Assembly: GCF_001753245.1 (NCBI RefSeq)
Contig: NZ_CP017415.1
Coordinates: 3,466,040 to 3,530,039 of the forward strand
DNA from: Acidihalobacter yilgarnensis
GTDB lineage: Bacteria > Pseudomonadota > Gammaproteobacteria > DSM-5130 > Acidihalobacteraceae
Reading direction: 5' to 3'
Length of the DNA: 64,000 bases
Positions 20,915 to 31,000 of this stretch are shown here, piece by piece. How positions within the stretch are numbered: the stretch's first letter is position 1; every line of letters starts with the position of its first letter. The position numbers were made by a program, and so were the translations under genes. The notes beneath the pieces are model-generated. The model was not told the DNA's origin and did no database searches. It saw only the letters and a program-made list of their open reading frames with translations.

Positions 20915-20968
20915 AATGTCCCATAAATGTTCAATGTCACGAGCAAATTAGAACATTCATGGAACATT
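20915..20968. promoter_or_regulatory. Two LexA-box-like elements in the lexA-dinB promoter
   Basis: Box 1 (20951-20968, read on the minus strand) is AATGTTCCATGAATGTTC. Box 2 (20915-20932, plus strand) is AATGTCCCATAAATGTTC. They match at 16 of 18 positions, are inverted to each other and are separated by exactly 18 nt. Each is a GTTC-N7-GTTC direct repeat (GTCC-N7-GTTC in box 2). Box 2 ends 4 nt from the lexA start codon. Confidence 0.65.
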
Positions 20969-20989
20969 TGCAAGCATCGCCCGGCAGCT

Positions 20990-21811
20990 TTAGCGCAAGA
21001 TCGATTTCAGACCCGTCTGGTGAATGATGTGTGCCGCGATCTCCTCGACCGAGACGTGCGTGGTATCCAGCGAAGGTGCGCCAAGGCGGCGGTAGATGCC
21101 TTGGGCGAGCCGCAGTTCGCGTTCGCACTGCTCGCGGGAGGCATAGTGGCTGTTGGGCAGGCGTTCGCTGCGAATCTGCGCCAATCTCACGGGATCGATG
21201 GTCAACCCGAACAACTTGCTGCGGTAATCGAGCAGTGACGCAGGCAGGCGCTCGGCCTCCAGCACTTCCTCGGTCAGAGGCATGTTGGCGGCGCGCAGCC
21301 CGTGCTGCAGGGCAAGATAGAGACAGGTCGGCGTCTTGCCGCAACGCGAGGGGGCCAGCAGGATCACATCGGCCTCTGCGTAGTGATCGGTACGCGCGCC
21401 GTCGTCATGCGCGAGGGCGAAATTCACCGCCTCGATACGCCGATGATAGGTGCCAGGGTTGACGCCGTGGGCCAGTCCGACGGAGTGCGAGGCGCGCACA
21501 TCCAGGGTGTCTTCCAGACGCGCGATGAAGGACTCGAAGAAGTCCATGAACACGCCGTCGGCGGTCGCCAGGATGCCGCGGACCTCGTCGTCGACGGCGG
21601 TACTGAAGATCAGCGGCGGCTCGCCATGACGCTCGCGATAGGCATCGATACGCTCCACCACGCCGCGCGCCTTTGCCGCCGAGTTGATAAAAGGTATCGT
21701 GACACGTTCAAATTGCACCCCCGCGAACTGGGTGAGCAACATGTTCCCCAATGTTTCGGAGGTAATGCCGGTTCGGTCGGACAAAAAGAATGCGCCGCGT
21801 ACCTTGGTCAT
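20990..21811 (-). CDS. ppsR: PEP synthase regulatory kinase/pyrophosphorylase
   Basis: Controls PEP synthase by ADP-dependent phosphorylation and phosphate-dependent dephosphorylation (DUF299 family). From the ATG at 21811 the protein has 273 residues, with GAFFLSDRTGITSETLG at the N-terminus and the P-loop LLAPSRCGKTPTCLYLALQ. GGAGG lies 11 nt before this start; ATG 21829 is an alternative. It is divergent from ppsA, its target, which is standard for gammaproteobacteria. Confidence 0.95.
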   Translation of the reverse strand: MTKVRGAFFLSDRTGITSETLGNMLLTQFAGVQFERVTIPFINSAAKARGVVERIDAYRERHGEPPLIFSTAVDDEVRGILATADGVFMDFFESFIARLEDTLDVRASHSVGLAHGVNPGTYHRRIEAVNFALAHDDGARTDHYAEADVILLAPSRCGKTPTCLYLALQHGLRAANMPLTEEVLEAERLPASLLDYRSKLFGLTIDPVRLAQIRSERLPNSHYASREQCERELRLAQGIYRRLGAPSLDTTHVSVEEIAAHIIHQTGLKSILR

Positions 21812-21881
21812 CTTGTTGTTCGCCTCCATATTGACCGGATTAACCCACCCGATAGTGCCAAAGATCAGATAGGAGATGGTA

Positions 21882-24263
21882 ATGGGAACTGAATACGTCC
21901 TCTGGTTCAACCAGGTGGGCATGCACAACATCGGCGAGGTCGGCGGCAAGAACGCCTCGTTGGGCGAGATGATCAGCCACCTGAGCGAGCTCGGCGTGCA
22001 AGTCCCCAACGGCTTCGCCACCACCGCCGATGCCTACCGCGAATTCCTGACCCACGAGTCCCTCGACGACCGCATCCGTACGCGGCTCGAAGCCCTCGAC
22101 GTCGACGATGTTAACGCCCTGGTGGCGGCTGGCGCGGAAATCCGTGGCTGGCTCATGGCCCAACCCTTCCCGCCGGCACTAGACGCCGCGATCCGCGAAG
22201 CCTATGCCCGCCTGGAAACGGAAAGCGGTCCCGGTCCCTCATTCGCCGTGCGCTCCTCGGCCACCGCCGAAGACCTGCCCGACGCCTCCTTCGCCGGCCA
22301 GCAGGAGACCCTGCTCAACGTCAGTGGCATCGAGCAGATTCTCGACGCCGTGAGAACGGTATTCGCCAGCCTGTTCAACGACCGTGCGATCTCCTATCGC
22401 GTGCACAAGGGCTTCGAGCACAGCGGCGTCGCCCTCAGCGCGGGCATCCAACGTATGGTGCGCTCGGACATCGGTGCCAGCGGCGTCATGTTCAGCATCG
22501 ACACCGAATCCGGCTTCCGCGATGTGGTCTTCGTCACCGCATCCTACGGCCTTGGCGAGGCGGTGGTGCAGGGCTCGGTCAACCCCGATGAGTTTTACGT
22601 GCACAAGCCCACGCTGAACGCCGGGCGGCCAGCGATCCTGCGCCGCACGCTCGGCAGCAAGGCCTCCAAAATCATCTACGCGCCCGACGATCACCACGAG
22701 ACCGTGGTCACCGTCGACACCGATGCCAAGGAACGCCGCCACTTCTGCATCGACGATGCCGACGTGGAATCTCTGGCCCGCCAGGCGCTGCTGATCGAGC
22801 AGCATTACGGCCGGCCAATGGACATCGAATGGGGTAAAGACGGGCACGACGGCCAAGTCTACGTGCTACAGGCGCGCCCGGAGACCGTGCACAGCCACAG
22901 CGCGCAGTCGATGATGCGCTACCAGCTCAACGACAAGAAACCGCGCAAAATCCTCATTGAGGGACGCTCCGTGGGCGACCGCATCGGTGCCGGCACCGTC
23001 CGCGTAATCCACGACCTCAGCGAGATGGACAAGGTGCGCGACGGCGACGTACTGGTCACCGGCATGACCGATCCCGACTGGGAGCCGGTGATGAAGCGCG
23101 TGGCGGCGGTGGTCACCGACCGCGGCGGCCGCACCTGCCACGCCGCCATCATCGCCCGCGAGCTGGGCATTCCCGCGGTAGTCGGCAGCGGCCACGCCAC
23201 CGAGCTGCTCCACAACGGCACCGAGGTCACCGTCTCCTGTGCCGAAGGCGACACCGGCTACGTCTACGAAGGGCGCCTGGATTTCTCGGTGGACGAGATC
23301 AGCACCGGCGCCATGCCCGATATCCCGGTCAAGATCATGATGAACGTGGGCAACCCCGACCGCGCCTTCGCCTTCGCCGGCTTGCCGCACCGTGGCGTCG
23401 GTCTCGCCCGGCTGGAGTTCATCATCAACCGCATGATCGGCATCCACCCCAAGGCATTGCTTGAATTCGACCGACTGCCAACAGAGCTGCAGAGCGAGAT
23501 TCGTGCGCGCATCGAGGCCTACGGCGACCCCATCGAGTTCTACGTCAAGCGCCTCGCAGAGGGTATCGCCACCATCGGCGCGGCCTTCGCGCCGGAGCCG
23601 GTGATCGTCCGCCTGTCCGATTTCAAGTCCAACGAATATGCCAATCTCCTCGGCGGGCAGCGCTACGAACCGGAGGAGGAAAACCCCATGCTCGGCTTCC
23701 GCGGCGCCTCACGCTACATCTCCAAGGACTTCCGCCCCTGCTTCGAGCTGGAATGCCGCGCAGTGCGCTATGTACGCGAGGAAATGGGGCTGGCTAACGT
23801 GCAGATCATGATCCCCTTCGTGCGCACCGTGGAGGAGGCGCGTCAGGTTACCGAGCTGCTCGCCGCCAACGGCCTTGCACGCGGCCAAGCCGGACTGAAA
23901 ATCATGATGATGTGCGAGCTGCCCTCCAACGCCCTGTTGGCCGAAGACTTCCTCGAATATTTCGACGGCTTCTCCATCGGCTCCAACGATATGACTCAGC
24001 TCACGTTGGGTCTGGACCGTGATTCCGGCGTCATCGCGCACCTCTTCGACGAGCGCAATCCCGCCGTGCGTCGCCTACTCGGCATGGCCATCGAGGCCTG
24101 CCTCAAGGCCGAGAAATACGTCGGCATCTGCGGCCAGGGACCGTCCGACCACCCGGACCTCGCCGTATGGTTGATGGCACAGGGCATCGAAAGCATCTCC
24201 CTCAACCCAGACACCGTCATCCCCACCTGGCTACGCCTAGCGGAAGCCGCCGACAAGACCTGA
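21882..24263 (+). CDS. ppsA: Phosphoenolpyruvate synthase
   Basis: Converts pyruvate plus ATP to PEP, AMP and phosphate; gluconeogenic, and in an autotroph an anabolic link from pyruvate. The protein is 793 residues from ATG 21882, which has AGGAG at 6-nt spacing; the ATG at 21876 abuts the Shine-Dalgarno and is less likely. Visible are the N-terminal ATP-binding domain ([12 protein letters not shown]-like [12 protein letters not shown]), the phosphohistidine motif [21 protein letters not shown] and the C-terminal TIM-barrel PEP site with [19 protein letters not shown]. ppsR is divergent. Confidence 0.97.
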   Translation: MGTEYVLWFNQVGMHNIGEVGGKNASLGEMISHLSELGVQVPNGFATTADAYREFLTHESLDDRIRTRLEALDVDDVNALVAAGAEIRGWLMAQPFPPALDAAIREAYARLETESGPGPSFAVRSSATAEDLPDASFAGQQETLLNVSGIEQILDAVRTVFASLFNDRAISYRVHKGFEHSGVALSAGIQRMVRSDIGASGVMFSIDTESGFRDVVFVTASYGLGEAVVQGSVNPDEFYVHKPTLNAGRPAILRRTLGSKASKIIYAPDDHHETVVTVDTDAKERRHFCIDDADVESLARQALLIEQHYGRPMDIEWGKDGHDGQVYVLQARPETVHSHSAQSMMRYQLNDKKPRKILIEGRSVGDRIGAGTVRVIHDLSEMDKVRDGDVLVTGMTDPDWEPVMKRVAAVVTDRGGRTCHAAIIARELGIPAVVGSGHATELLHNGTEVTVSCAEGDTGYVYEGRLDFSVDEISTGAMPDIPVKIMMNVGNPDRAFAFAGLPHRGVGLARLEFIINRMIGIHPKALLEFDRLPTELQSEIRARIEAYGDPIEFYVKRLAEGIATIGAAFAPEPVIVRLSDFKSNEYANLLGGQRYEPEEENPMLGFRGASRYISKDFRPCFELECRAVRYVREEMGLANVQIMIPFVRTVEEARQVTELLAANGLARGQAGLKIMMMCELPSNALLAEDFLEYFDGFSIGSNDMTQLTLGLDRDSGVIAHLFDERNPAVRRLLGMAIEACLKAEKYVGICGQGPSDHPDLAVWLMAQGIESISLNPDTVIPTWLRLAEAADKT

Positions 24264-24270
24264 GGCCCGC

Positions 24271-24300
24271 GCGGCGGTCCGACATACACCGGACCGCCGC
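24271..24300. terminator. Terminator between ppsA and the ABC operon
   Basis: An 11-bp perfect GC-rich stem (GCGGCGGTCCG / CGGACCGCCGC) with an 8-nt loop begins 8 nt after the ppsA stop. It lies between convergent genes and so may serve both. Confidence 0.65.
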
Positions 24301-24321
24301 CTACGAAGGCCATCAAACGAG

Positions 24322-25278
24322 CTATGCTCGAAGCGGCTTCATTTCGTTATTATCATCCGCTTCGTCGTCACCATCCTGTAAACCGAAGGCCTTGCGGCTC
24401 TCGCGTTCCAGCAGATCCAGGCACTGACCCTTGAAACGGCCGAAGCGCGGGTCGGTCAACGCCCGTACGTTGCGGGGACGCTCCATGTCTACCTTGATTT
24501 CGGAAATCACACGGCCGGGTGAGACGCCCATGATCAGAATCCGGTCAGCCAGCAGCACGGCTTCATCGATATCGTGCGTCACGAACAGCACCGTCGGCTT
24601 GAGCTGCTCCCACAATTCGAGCAACCCATCCTGCATCACCAGCCGCGTCTGCGCGTCGAGTGCCCCGAAGGGTTCGTCCATGAGCAGCACGCCAGGATAA
24701 TTAGCCAACGCTCGGGCGATCTCGACTCGGTGCTGCATGCCACCTGAAAGCTGGGAGGGATAATGATCGGCGAATTTACTCAAGCCGACCATCTCCAGGA
24801 ACGTTCGTGCAATGCCTTCAGTCGTTGCCTTACTTTGACCACTCATTTTTGGACCGAACTCAATATTTTCCTGGACGGTTTTCCAAGGAAATAGCGTGTG
24901 CTGCTGAAACACCATCCCCCGCTGCGGATCGGGGCCGGTTATCGGTTTACTATTTACCAGTACACTGCCAGTACTTGGCTTCAAATAGCCCGCGACCAGG
25001 TTCAACACCGTCGATTTACCGCAGCCGCTGGGCCCCAGCAGAGCCACGAATTCACCCGGTTCGACATGCATGGTCAGGGAAGAGAGAATCGTTTTCCTCC
25101 GCTTCTCTGAACCAAAGGCTACCGACGCTTCATCTAGCGTGATTGAAGCTTGAAAAAAACTGCCGCTTCGCTTGGCCGATTCGCCATGTTTGCCGTTCAA
25201 GGCCACCACCTGTGGTGAGCTAATCATCGTCGTGCCTCTCATTTCGGTTCGTAAACGAGGTTTAACGCAGCGGGCCAT
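24322..25278 (-). CDS. ABC transporter ATP-binding protein (NitT/TauT type)
   Basis: ATPase of an importer in the nitrate/sulfonate/taurine group. From ATG 25278, which lies 3 nt beyond the permease stop and follows GAGGTG, it is 318 residues. Motifs are Walker A GPSGCGKST, Q-loop MVFQQHTLFPWK, signature LSGGMQHRVEIARAL, Walker B VLLMDEPFGALD and switch His in FVTHDIDEAV. An extra ~50-residue N-terminal segment and an acidic C-terminal tail (DGDDEADDNNE) are unusual. It is the last gene of the gntR-AprAB-like cluster. Substrate unknown. Confidence 0.9.
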   Translation of the reverse strand: MARCVKPRLRTEMRGTTMISSPQVVALNGKHGESAKRSGSFFQASITLDEASVAFGSEKRRKTILSSLTMHVEPGEFVALLGPSGCGKSTVLNLVAGYLKPSTGSVLVNSKPITGPDPQRGMVFQQHTLFPWKTVQENIEFGPKMSGQSKATTEGIARTFLEMVGLSKFADHYPSQLSGGMQHRVEIARALANYPGVLLMDEPFGALDAQTRLVMQDGLLELWEQLKPTVLFVTHDIDEAVLLADRILIMGVSPGRVISEIKVDMERPRNVRALTDPRFGRFKGQCLDLLERESRKAFGLQDGDDEADDNNEMKPLRA

Positions 25279-25280
25279 GA

Positions 25281-26141
25281 TCACCTCTGTTCTGGTGGCA
25301 CCCAACGCAGCAACAGCCGGGCCGTCAGTTTCACCAAACTGGTCGAGAGCGTACCCAATACACCGATCGTGAGCATGCCGACCACCACATCTGGATATCG
25401 GATCAGCTCGTACGACTCCCAAGTGAAGTATCCGATGCCATACTGGCCACTGATAATTTCACCTGCCAACAGGGAAAACCAGGACACGCCCATTCCCACG
25501 GCAAGGCCCGTTGAAATGCTCGGTAATGCGGACGGCAGTATTACGTGTCGCAAAATGGAGATACGCTTAGCGCCGAGTGTAGCCGCTGCGCGAATTAGCA
25601 ACTCAGGCGTCTGTCTTACTCCCTCCATGGTATTGATCGCAATGGGGAACACGGCTCCCAGAAACGTAATGTAAATGATACTGGCCTCATTCGTCGGCCA
25701 CATAATTATAGATAACGGAATCCATGCGACGGCAGGAATAGGGCGCAATATTTCGATATACGGGAGAATGATATCTCGGGCCAACTGCGAACGGCCCATC
25801 GCGATACCCGCTATCATTCCGATCACTACCGCTAAAAAAAATGAGATGCCGATTCTGCGCAAGCTGGTGCCGATATCGATATAAAACGTCTTCGTGCCGA
25901 GTAAATGATAAAACTGCTGACCGACTTGGACTGGTGTCGGCAGATTATTGAAATTCAAGATAAACTGCACACCTTTTACGGTCAATATCTGCCAGATCAC
26001 CACACCGACGACCAACGAGAGAATCTGTACAGCGTGGCGCTTCAGCCTCGCCCACAATAATTCCTTGTCCAAGTCTAAAAATTTACGAACGACCACATTG
26101 TAATCCGTCTGCACATTGCTGCTCATTACGTCACCCACCAT
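25281..26141 (-). CDS. ABC transporter permease (NitT/TauT type)
   Basis: Inner-membrane subunit of the same importer. The 286-residue protein has about six hydrophobic segments and the BPD_transp_1 EAA-like loop (RAAATLGAKRISILRHVILPSALP). ATG 26126 (MSSNVQ) is an alternative start. An intercistronic hairpin (26158-26183) separates it from the binding-protein gene, and the ATPase start overlaps its end region. This stretch is visibly richer in A and T than the flavoprotein genes upstream, which may mean a separate origin. Confidence 0.9.
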   Translation of the reverse strand: MVGDVMSSNVQTDYNVVVRKFLDLDKELLWARLKRHAVQILSLVVGVVIWQILTVKGVQFILNFNNLPTPVQVGQQFYHLLGTKTFYIDIGTSLRRIGISFFLAVVIGMIAGIAMGRSQLARDIILPYIEILRPIPAVAWIPLSIIMWPTNEASIIYITFLGAVFPIAINTMEGVRQTPELLIRAAATLGAKRISILRHVILPSALPSISTGLAVGMGVSWFSLLAGEIISGQYGIGYFTWESYELIRYPDVVVGMLTIGVLGTLSTSLVKLTARLLLRWVPPEQR

Positions 26142-26157
26142 CGCTGCGTGAGGCGCG

Positions 26158-26183
26158 ACGACTGCGGTGTTAGCCGCAGTCGT
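26158..26183 (-). other. Intercistronic hairpin between binding protein and permease
   Basis: A 10-bp perfect stem (ACGACTGCGG / CCGCAGTCGT) with a 6-nt loop. On the plus strand it is followed by TTTT, but the operon runs on the minus strand, where no U tract follows. It may stabilise the 3' end of the binding-protein message and give it higher expression than permease and ATPase. Confidence 0.5.
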
Positions 26184-26231
26184 TTTTGCCTGTTTGGATC
26201 GGCAATCCTGTTGCTGCAGACCTAGTTCTGT

Positions 26232-27608
26232 TTAAGCCATCGCCTTGGCAATTTCCGCGAACGTCAGCACCTTACCTGCATGTACGCTGGCATATTGATC
26301 GGCTTCATTCTTGAGCATGAAGGTACTGACCGACTGACCACTCATCACGTAAAAGGCGTCCTTGCCAAAAAGCTTTAGACCGGTTTTCTGATCGTACACA
26401 TAAGTCGCGTCGACTTTTTTACCCAATTTCTCATAATGCTCGTAGCCCTTAAGCATTTCAGTCGTGTTCGAATAGTGGTGCATCGGTTCGCCATTGATCC
26501 AAATTTCGTCTGGCAGATGAATATTTTCCTTCGGGTGGTAGAAAGTCTTGAGCTGCGTCTCGTAATTCAGCCCGAGCTTCTTGTAGGCCGTCTCTAAATA
26601 CTGTGGCGCAGCCCATGTCTTGAAGTTGAGTGGCGGCATGTTGGCGTACTTCATCAAAACTTTGTGGTCGTAGGCTAATGTTTTGATGAATTTAGGTTTG
26701 AAGGTCGGATCGGGGGTCAGATAACCGCCCTTGCTGAAGTAGAGATACAGTACTTCCTTGGGAATCATCGTCCACTTGGAGATCATTTTCGCGGCGTGTT
26801 GCGGATCATCCTGCACCCACTGACCGGCCTTGATCAGCGCCTCGAGATAAGCGACGACGACTTCAGGATATTTTTCGGCGAAGGATTTACGCACCACCAC
26901 ACCGTGCAGATAGGGGATGCCGGCCTCGGCGCCGTTGTAGATCATGCGACCGGTGCCCTTGTATTCCATCAGCTCGGACATTGGACAGAAGTCTGCATGG
27001 GCGGCGATCTTGTTATTCGCAATCGCCGCGATACCAACCATCGGGCCCTGATTGATCATGTGGAAATAATCCTTGGGCAGATGCTTCTCCTTCATCATGT
27101 TGAAGAGCATGCCCCAGGCTGCGCTGCCCACCGGCACCGACACGGTCTTGCCCTTGAGCTGATCGACGCTGTAGATGTCGGATTTGGTCGGCACCACGAT
27201 GCCGTTGCCGGCGCCGTCGAGGTTGTAGGCGGTGAACGAGATCATCAGCGAACGCTCGCCGCGCGTCTGCTGAAATTTCGCGCCGTTGACCACCAGCGGG
27301 TAATCACCCATCACGCCAAAAGCGAGCTTGCCGGCGATCATCATGTTGGTGATCGGGCCACCGGACATGTAATTACGCCAAACGATCTTGTATTTGACGT
27401 CCTTGTATTTACCGTCGTGCGGCAGATACTTGGGCAGAAGTTTCAGCCCGCGGATGATGGTACCGCCCTGATACGTGTCGGTGCACATATTCTGGATGCC
27501 GATACCGATCGTGATCGTCTTGCTGTACGCAGGCGCTGCGGCGACACCTGCTGCGGCGCAAAGCGCCATCAGCGACGCGCGCACCTCATTTTTCCCCAGC
27601 ATTCGCAT
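26232..27608 (-). CDS. ABC substrate-binding protein with NosL-like C-terminal domain
   Basis: Periplasmic solute-binding protein of the NitT/TauT group (SBP_bac NMT1-like). From ATG 27608 (GGGAGG at 8 nt) it has 458 residues, beginning with a signal peptide (ALCAAAGVAAAPAYS, cleavage probably after AYS). The NMT1-like core includes GGTIIRGLKLLPKYL, DQLKGKTVSVPVGSAAWG and GVVVRKSFAEKYPEVV. The last ~65 residues (YVYDQKTGLKLFGKDAFYV, then ADQYASVHAGKVLTFAEI) resemble NosL, the copper-binding accessory protein of nitrous oxide reductase. The fusion is longer than TauA/SsuA. It may need a metal or deliver one; this is inference. Confidence 0.85.
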   Translation of the reverse strand: MRMLGKNEVRASLMALCAAAGVAAAPAYSKTITIGIGIQNMCTDTYQGGTIIRGLKLLPKYLPHDGKYKDVKYKIVWRNYMSGGPITNMMIAGKLAFGVMGDYPLVVNGAKFQQTRGERSLMISFTAYNLDGAGNGIVVPTKSDIYSVDQLKGKTVSVPVGSAAWGMLFNMMKEKHLPKDYFHMINQGPMVGIAAIANNKIAAHADFCPMSELMEYKGTGRMIYNGAEAGIPYLHGVVVRKSFAEKYPEVVVAYLEALIKAGQWVQDDPQHAAKMISKWTMIPKEVLYLYFSKGGYLTPDPTFKPKFIKTLAYDHKVLMKYANMPPLNFKTWAAPQYLETAYKKLGLNYETQLKTFYHPKENIHLPDEIWINGEPMHHYSNTTEMLKGYEHYEKLGKKVDATYVYDQKTGLKLFGKDAFYVMSGQSVSTFMLKNEADQYASVHAGKVLTFAEIAKAMA

Positions 27609-28010
27609 GACACACACCCTCCCAAATTGATCGAATAAATGATGCATTGATGGTGATGCAAGGCCACCACCCTTAAATTCCAAACAAACACGTCATAACA
27701 GGACAGGTCATCAAAAGCCAGCATGGATTGTGCCAATAAATTCAAGTTCGATTGATCGAATGCAACTGGTTGTTTTTTAATTGGATTGACAGTTTTTATT
27801 CGCGTTGTCCAGAATGCATGAACGCGCTCCACTTTGGTGATCTCAGCGTAAACCTGCACAGTTTCCGTGCCCGAATCGCATCACTGAACCACGCTGGCGC
27901 ACGACGGTGTCGCGACGCCTAGCGTCAGCTCAGGGAATGGGCGAAAAAACCCGTCGGCTCGCGCGCAGTGACCGGCGGAAAGAAGGGGGAAACGACGAGG
28001 AAAAAATTGC
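27609..28010 (-). promoter_or_regulatory. 402-nt gap upstream of the ABC importer genes
   Basis: No gene was recognised. The stretch is AT-rich near 27740-27800. It contains a candidate sigma-54 promoter (27722-27736), an 11-nt direct repeat ATTGATCGAAT at 27626-27636 and 27752-27762 (the second copy within TTCGATTGATCGAA, itself an imperfect palindrome), and a small GACGC/GCGTC hairpin at 27914-27926 downstream of the flavoprotein stop. The gap suggests the importer genes have their own promoter. Confidence 0.45.
27722..27736 (-). promoter_or_regulatory. Candidate sigma-54 promoter for the ABC importer
   Basis: On the minus strand TGGCACA-ATCC-ATGC matches the -24/-12 consensus with GG and GC at the right 12-nt offset, and one mismatch in the TTGC box. 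It is about 115 nt upstream of the binding-protein ATG. Confidence 0.4.
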
Positions 28011-31000
28011 TTAGCGGGATTCGGCCAGCGCATCGGGCGCGGACGATTGCACATGGCTCAGCCACAGCGAGGCGATGCGTTCCTGCAGTGCGTTCTGCCG
28101 CTGGCGCAGACGCAGATTGTCGAAATCGACGTCGAACAAAGGCTGGTGCTGGTTGAAGCAGGAGAACACCGTCTTCGGCGCGTCGTCGGGACCGTCGCCG
28201 CGCCGGTGCTGGCACAGGCACTGCGCGCACACTTCCTTGAGCATGCACTGCATCGGGCTGTTGACCACGGCGGTACCGTGCACGCTGGGCTTCAGCCGGG
28301 GAGCCAGCTCGCCCTTGAAAGTCGTTACCAGCATGTCCATGACCTCTGGCCGGTCGGAGATGACGAATTGGTCGGTGATTTCGACCCAGTTGCTGGTATC
28401 GCGGTCGCCTGCCGCAACGGCTCGTAGATAGGCTGTCATGTCGCCCACGAAGCAGCGGTCCTGGACACGCAAATTATCCAGCACCTCATCGCCATCGAGC
28501 ACCCAAACGATCTCGTCCGCAGCCTCTTGCACGAGTGTCTGCAGCGCCTCGGCTCGTCGCCGGTCGGCCAGGTGCGCGATCATCAGCACGCGGTTGCCCG
28601 CCGCCTTCCAGGCGTGGCTGCCGTCGATCATGCTCGTCACCGCTGAATGACCGCCAATCACCGTGATCGTCTTGTCCATCGGCATCGGCAACGAGGTTCC
28701 GGTCGGCCCCATCAGAATCACTGAATCGCCCGGAGCGAGCGTGGCGGCCAGTCGGCTCGAGGTACCCACCTCGTTGATCAGCAGATTGATGCGCCCCTGC
28801 GCCTTGTCCACCTGCACGCCGTCGACCGCCATACCCTCCATCTGCAGGGCCGTGCCGAGGTCGCGCGCAACCAGCGTCTCGAAATTCTGCAGCCGATAGA
28901 CCTGCCCCGGCTGCCAGTTGCGGCTGGCCTGCGGTGCATGCACGGCGATGCTCACCAGATGCTCGGCCAGGCGCGTCACCGCCACGATACGCGGACGCAG
29001 ATTTTCGTCCAGCCGCGCACACAGCGTATCCCACTTCGCCGCGTGTCCGCTGTCGCCAATGCGTTCCGCGAACAGGCGCACGAGCGCCCGCGCCCCCGCC
29101 CGGCCCGAGGCCATCGCGCGCACCACGCTGCCGCTGTAGACGGGGTGGTTGTCGCCCAGGAAGGAGATGCGTCGGCCGTCCTTGCGGTATGAGGTGAACA
29201 CCGCCTCGCGGTCGCCGGCCGCGGCACGCTCGCCGTCGAGCCCGTAGGCGGCGTAGAAACGTCCTTCCATCTCGAAGGTCTCCCTGTGCTCGCGCTCGTA
29301 GCTGGTATTAGGCACGCTGCCAGCCGCCATGAACACGGCGCGTGCGGGCAATTCCACTCGCTCGCCGGCCGGACCATCGAAGGCCATCGCCCGCACATGG
29401 CCATGGCGATCCACCAGCGCCTCACGCGGATTCAGCCCTTCCGCGTAACGGATGCCCTCCTCCAACGCCTTTTCAATTTCCTCGTGGTTACGCAGATAGG
29501 CGGGCGATTCGCCCATGCGACGCCGATAGGCCACGGTGACGCCACCCCAGCGATCGATCAGCTCGGCGAAATCAGGCGCGACACCCAGCCGCTGCGCCTG
29601 CGCGCGTACGCGCCTGACCTCGCGGCCATGGGCAAGGAATTCCTGCAGGATCGCGGCCTCCTCGACGTCCAGCATCCGCTCGACCGCGGACTCGCCCAAC
29701 GCCTCGCAGCGCTCCAGCATTTTCTCCACCTGGCGGATGTAGTACGCCTGGACCTCGGTCGCTGTGTCGATCGCGGTCAGTCCGCCGCCAATTACCACGG
29801 CTGGCAGACGGACCTGCAAATTCGCCAGGCTCGTGCGCTTGGCAGCGCCGGTTAACTGCAGACCCATCAGAAAATCGCTCGCCTGGCGGATACCGCGTGC
29901 GAGGTGGTTTTTTACCGGCACTATCGTCGGCCGGCCTGCACCGATCGCCAGCGCGATATGCTCGAAGCCGTAGTCCCAAGCGTCGTCGATGGTCAGCGTG
30001 CCGCCGAAGCGGATGCCGCCGTACAGGCGGTAATGCCGGTTACGCGCCAGCGTCAGGTGGATGATCTTCAGGAAGTTCTTGTCCCAACGCACGGTGATAC
30101 CGTATTCAGCTACTCCGCCGAAGCCCGCCATCACCCGGTCGTCCAGCGACTCGCGCAGCTCCGCCACCTCGCGCACGGGCTGGGGCGTCCGCCCGTCGGC
30201 GCCGATCAGCTCCGCCGGCAGCGGCTCGATCTTGAGTCCGTCCGCGCCGACCACGCCGAAACCCGCCTGTAACAGGTGGTGCGACAGGTTGAAACCTGCA
30301 GGTCCCGCACCGACACACAACACATCAGTGCCGTGGTAGGGCAGTGCGTAGGGGCGCTCGCGGTTCAACGGATTCCATCGGGTGAGCAGGAAATAGATCT
30401 CGTAGCCCCAGGGCAGATTCAGCACGTCGTCGAGGATGCGCGTTTCGATCTGCGGCATGTCGACCGGATCCTGCTTCTGGTAGATGCAGCTCTTCATGCA
30501 GTCGTTGCAGATGCGGTGACCGGTCGCCGGCACCAGTGGGTTATCGATCATGATCGTAGCGAGCGCGCCGAGGGTGTGGCCGTCGCGCATCAGCGCATTG
30601 GCCTCGGAGATCTTCTCCTCCAGCGGACAGCCTTCAAGCGGCACGCCCAGGGGGTTGCTGCGAGTCTTTTCCTGGCCCTTGCCGGGAAAACCCTTGGAAC
30701 AGTAATCGCCCTGGTGCGAATGGCAGAACTTGCAGTAATGCACCTGATCCAACGCCTCGCCACGGCCGTAGCGCATGTCGGTCAGCGCGAAGCCGTCGCG
30801 CTGCCTGCGCGCGGTGGGCTTCACCGCCACGCCGCAGCCACGGGCCGCGGGTTGCAGCTCGGTGCGTACCAGACCGGCGAAATCACGTTTCGCCGGGAAG
30901 CGGAAACTGCCCCAACCCGCAGTCGCTGCGCGACCGGCCGCGCTGGCCACCGCAGCGCGTACCCAGGCAGCCAGGGTGACGAGGCGCTGCTCGTCGCCCG

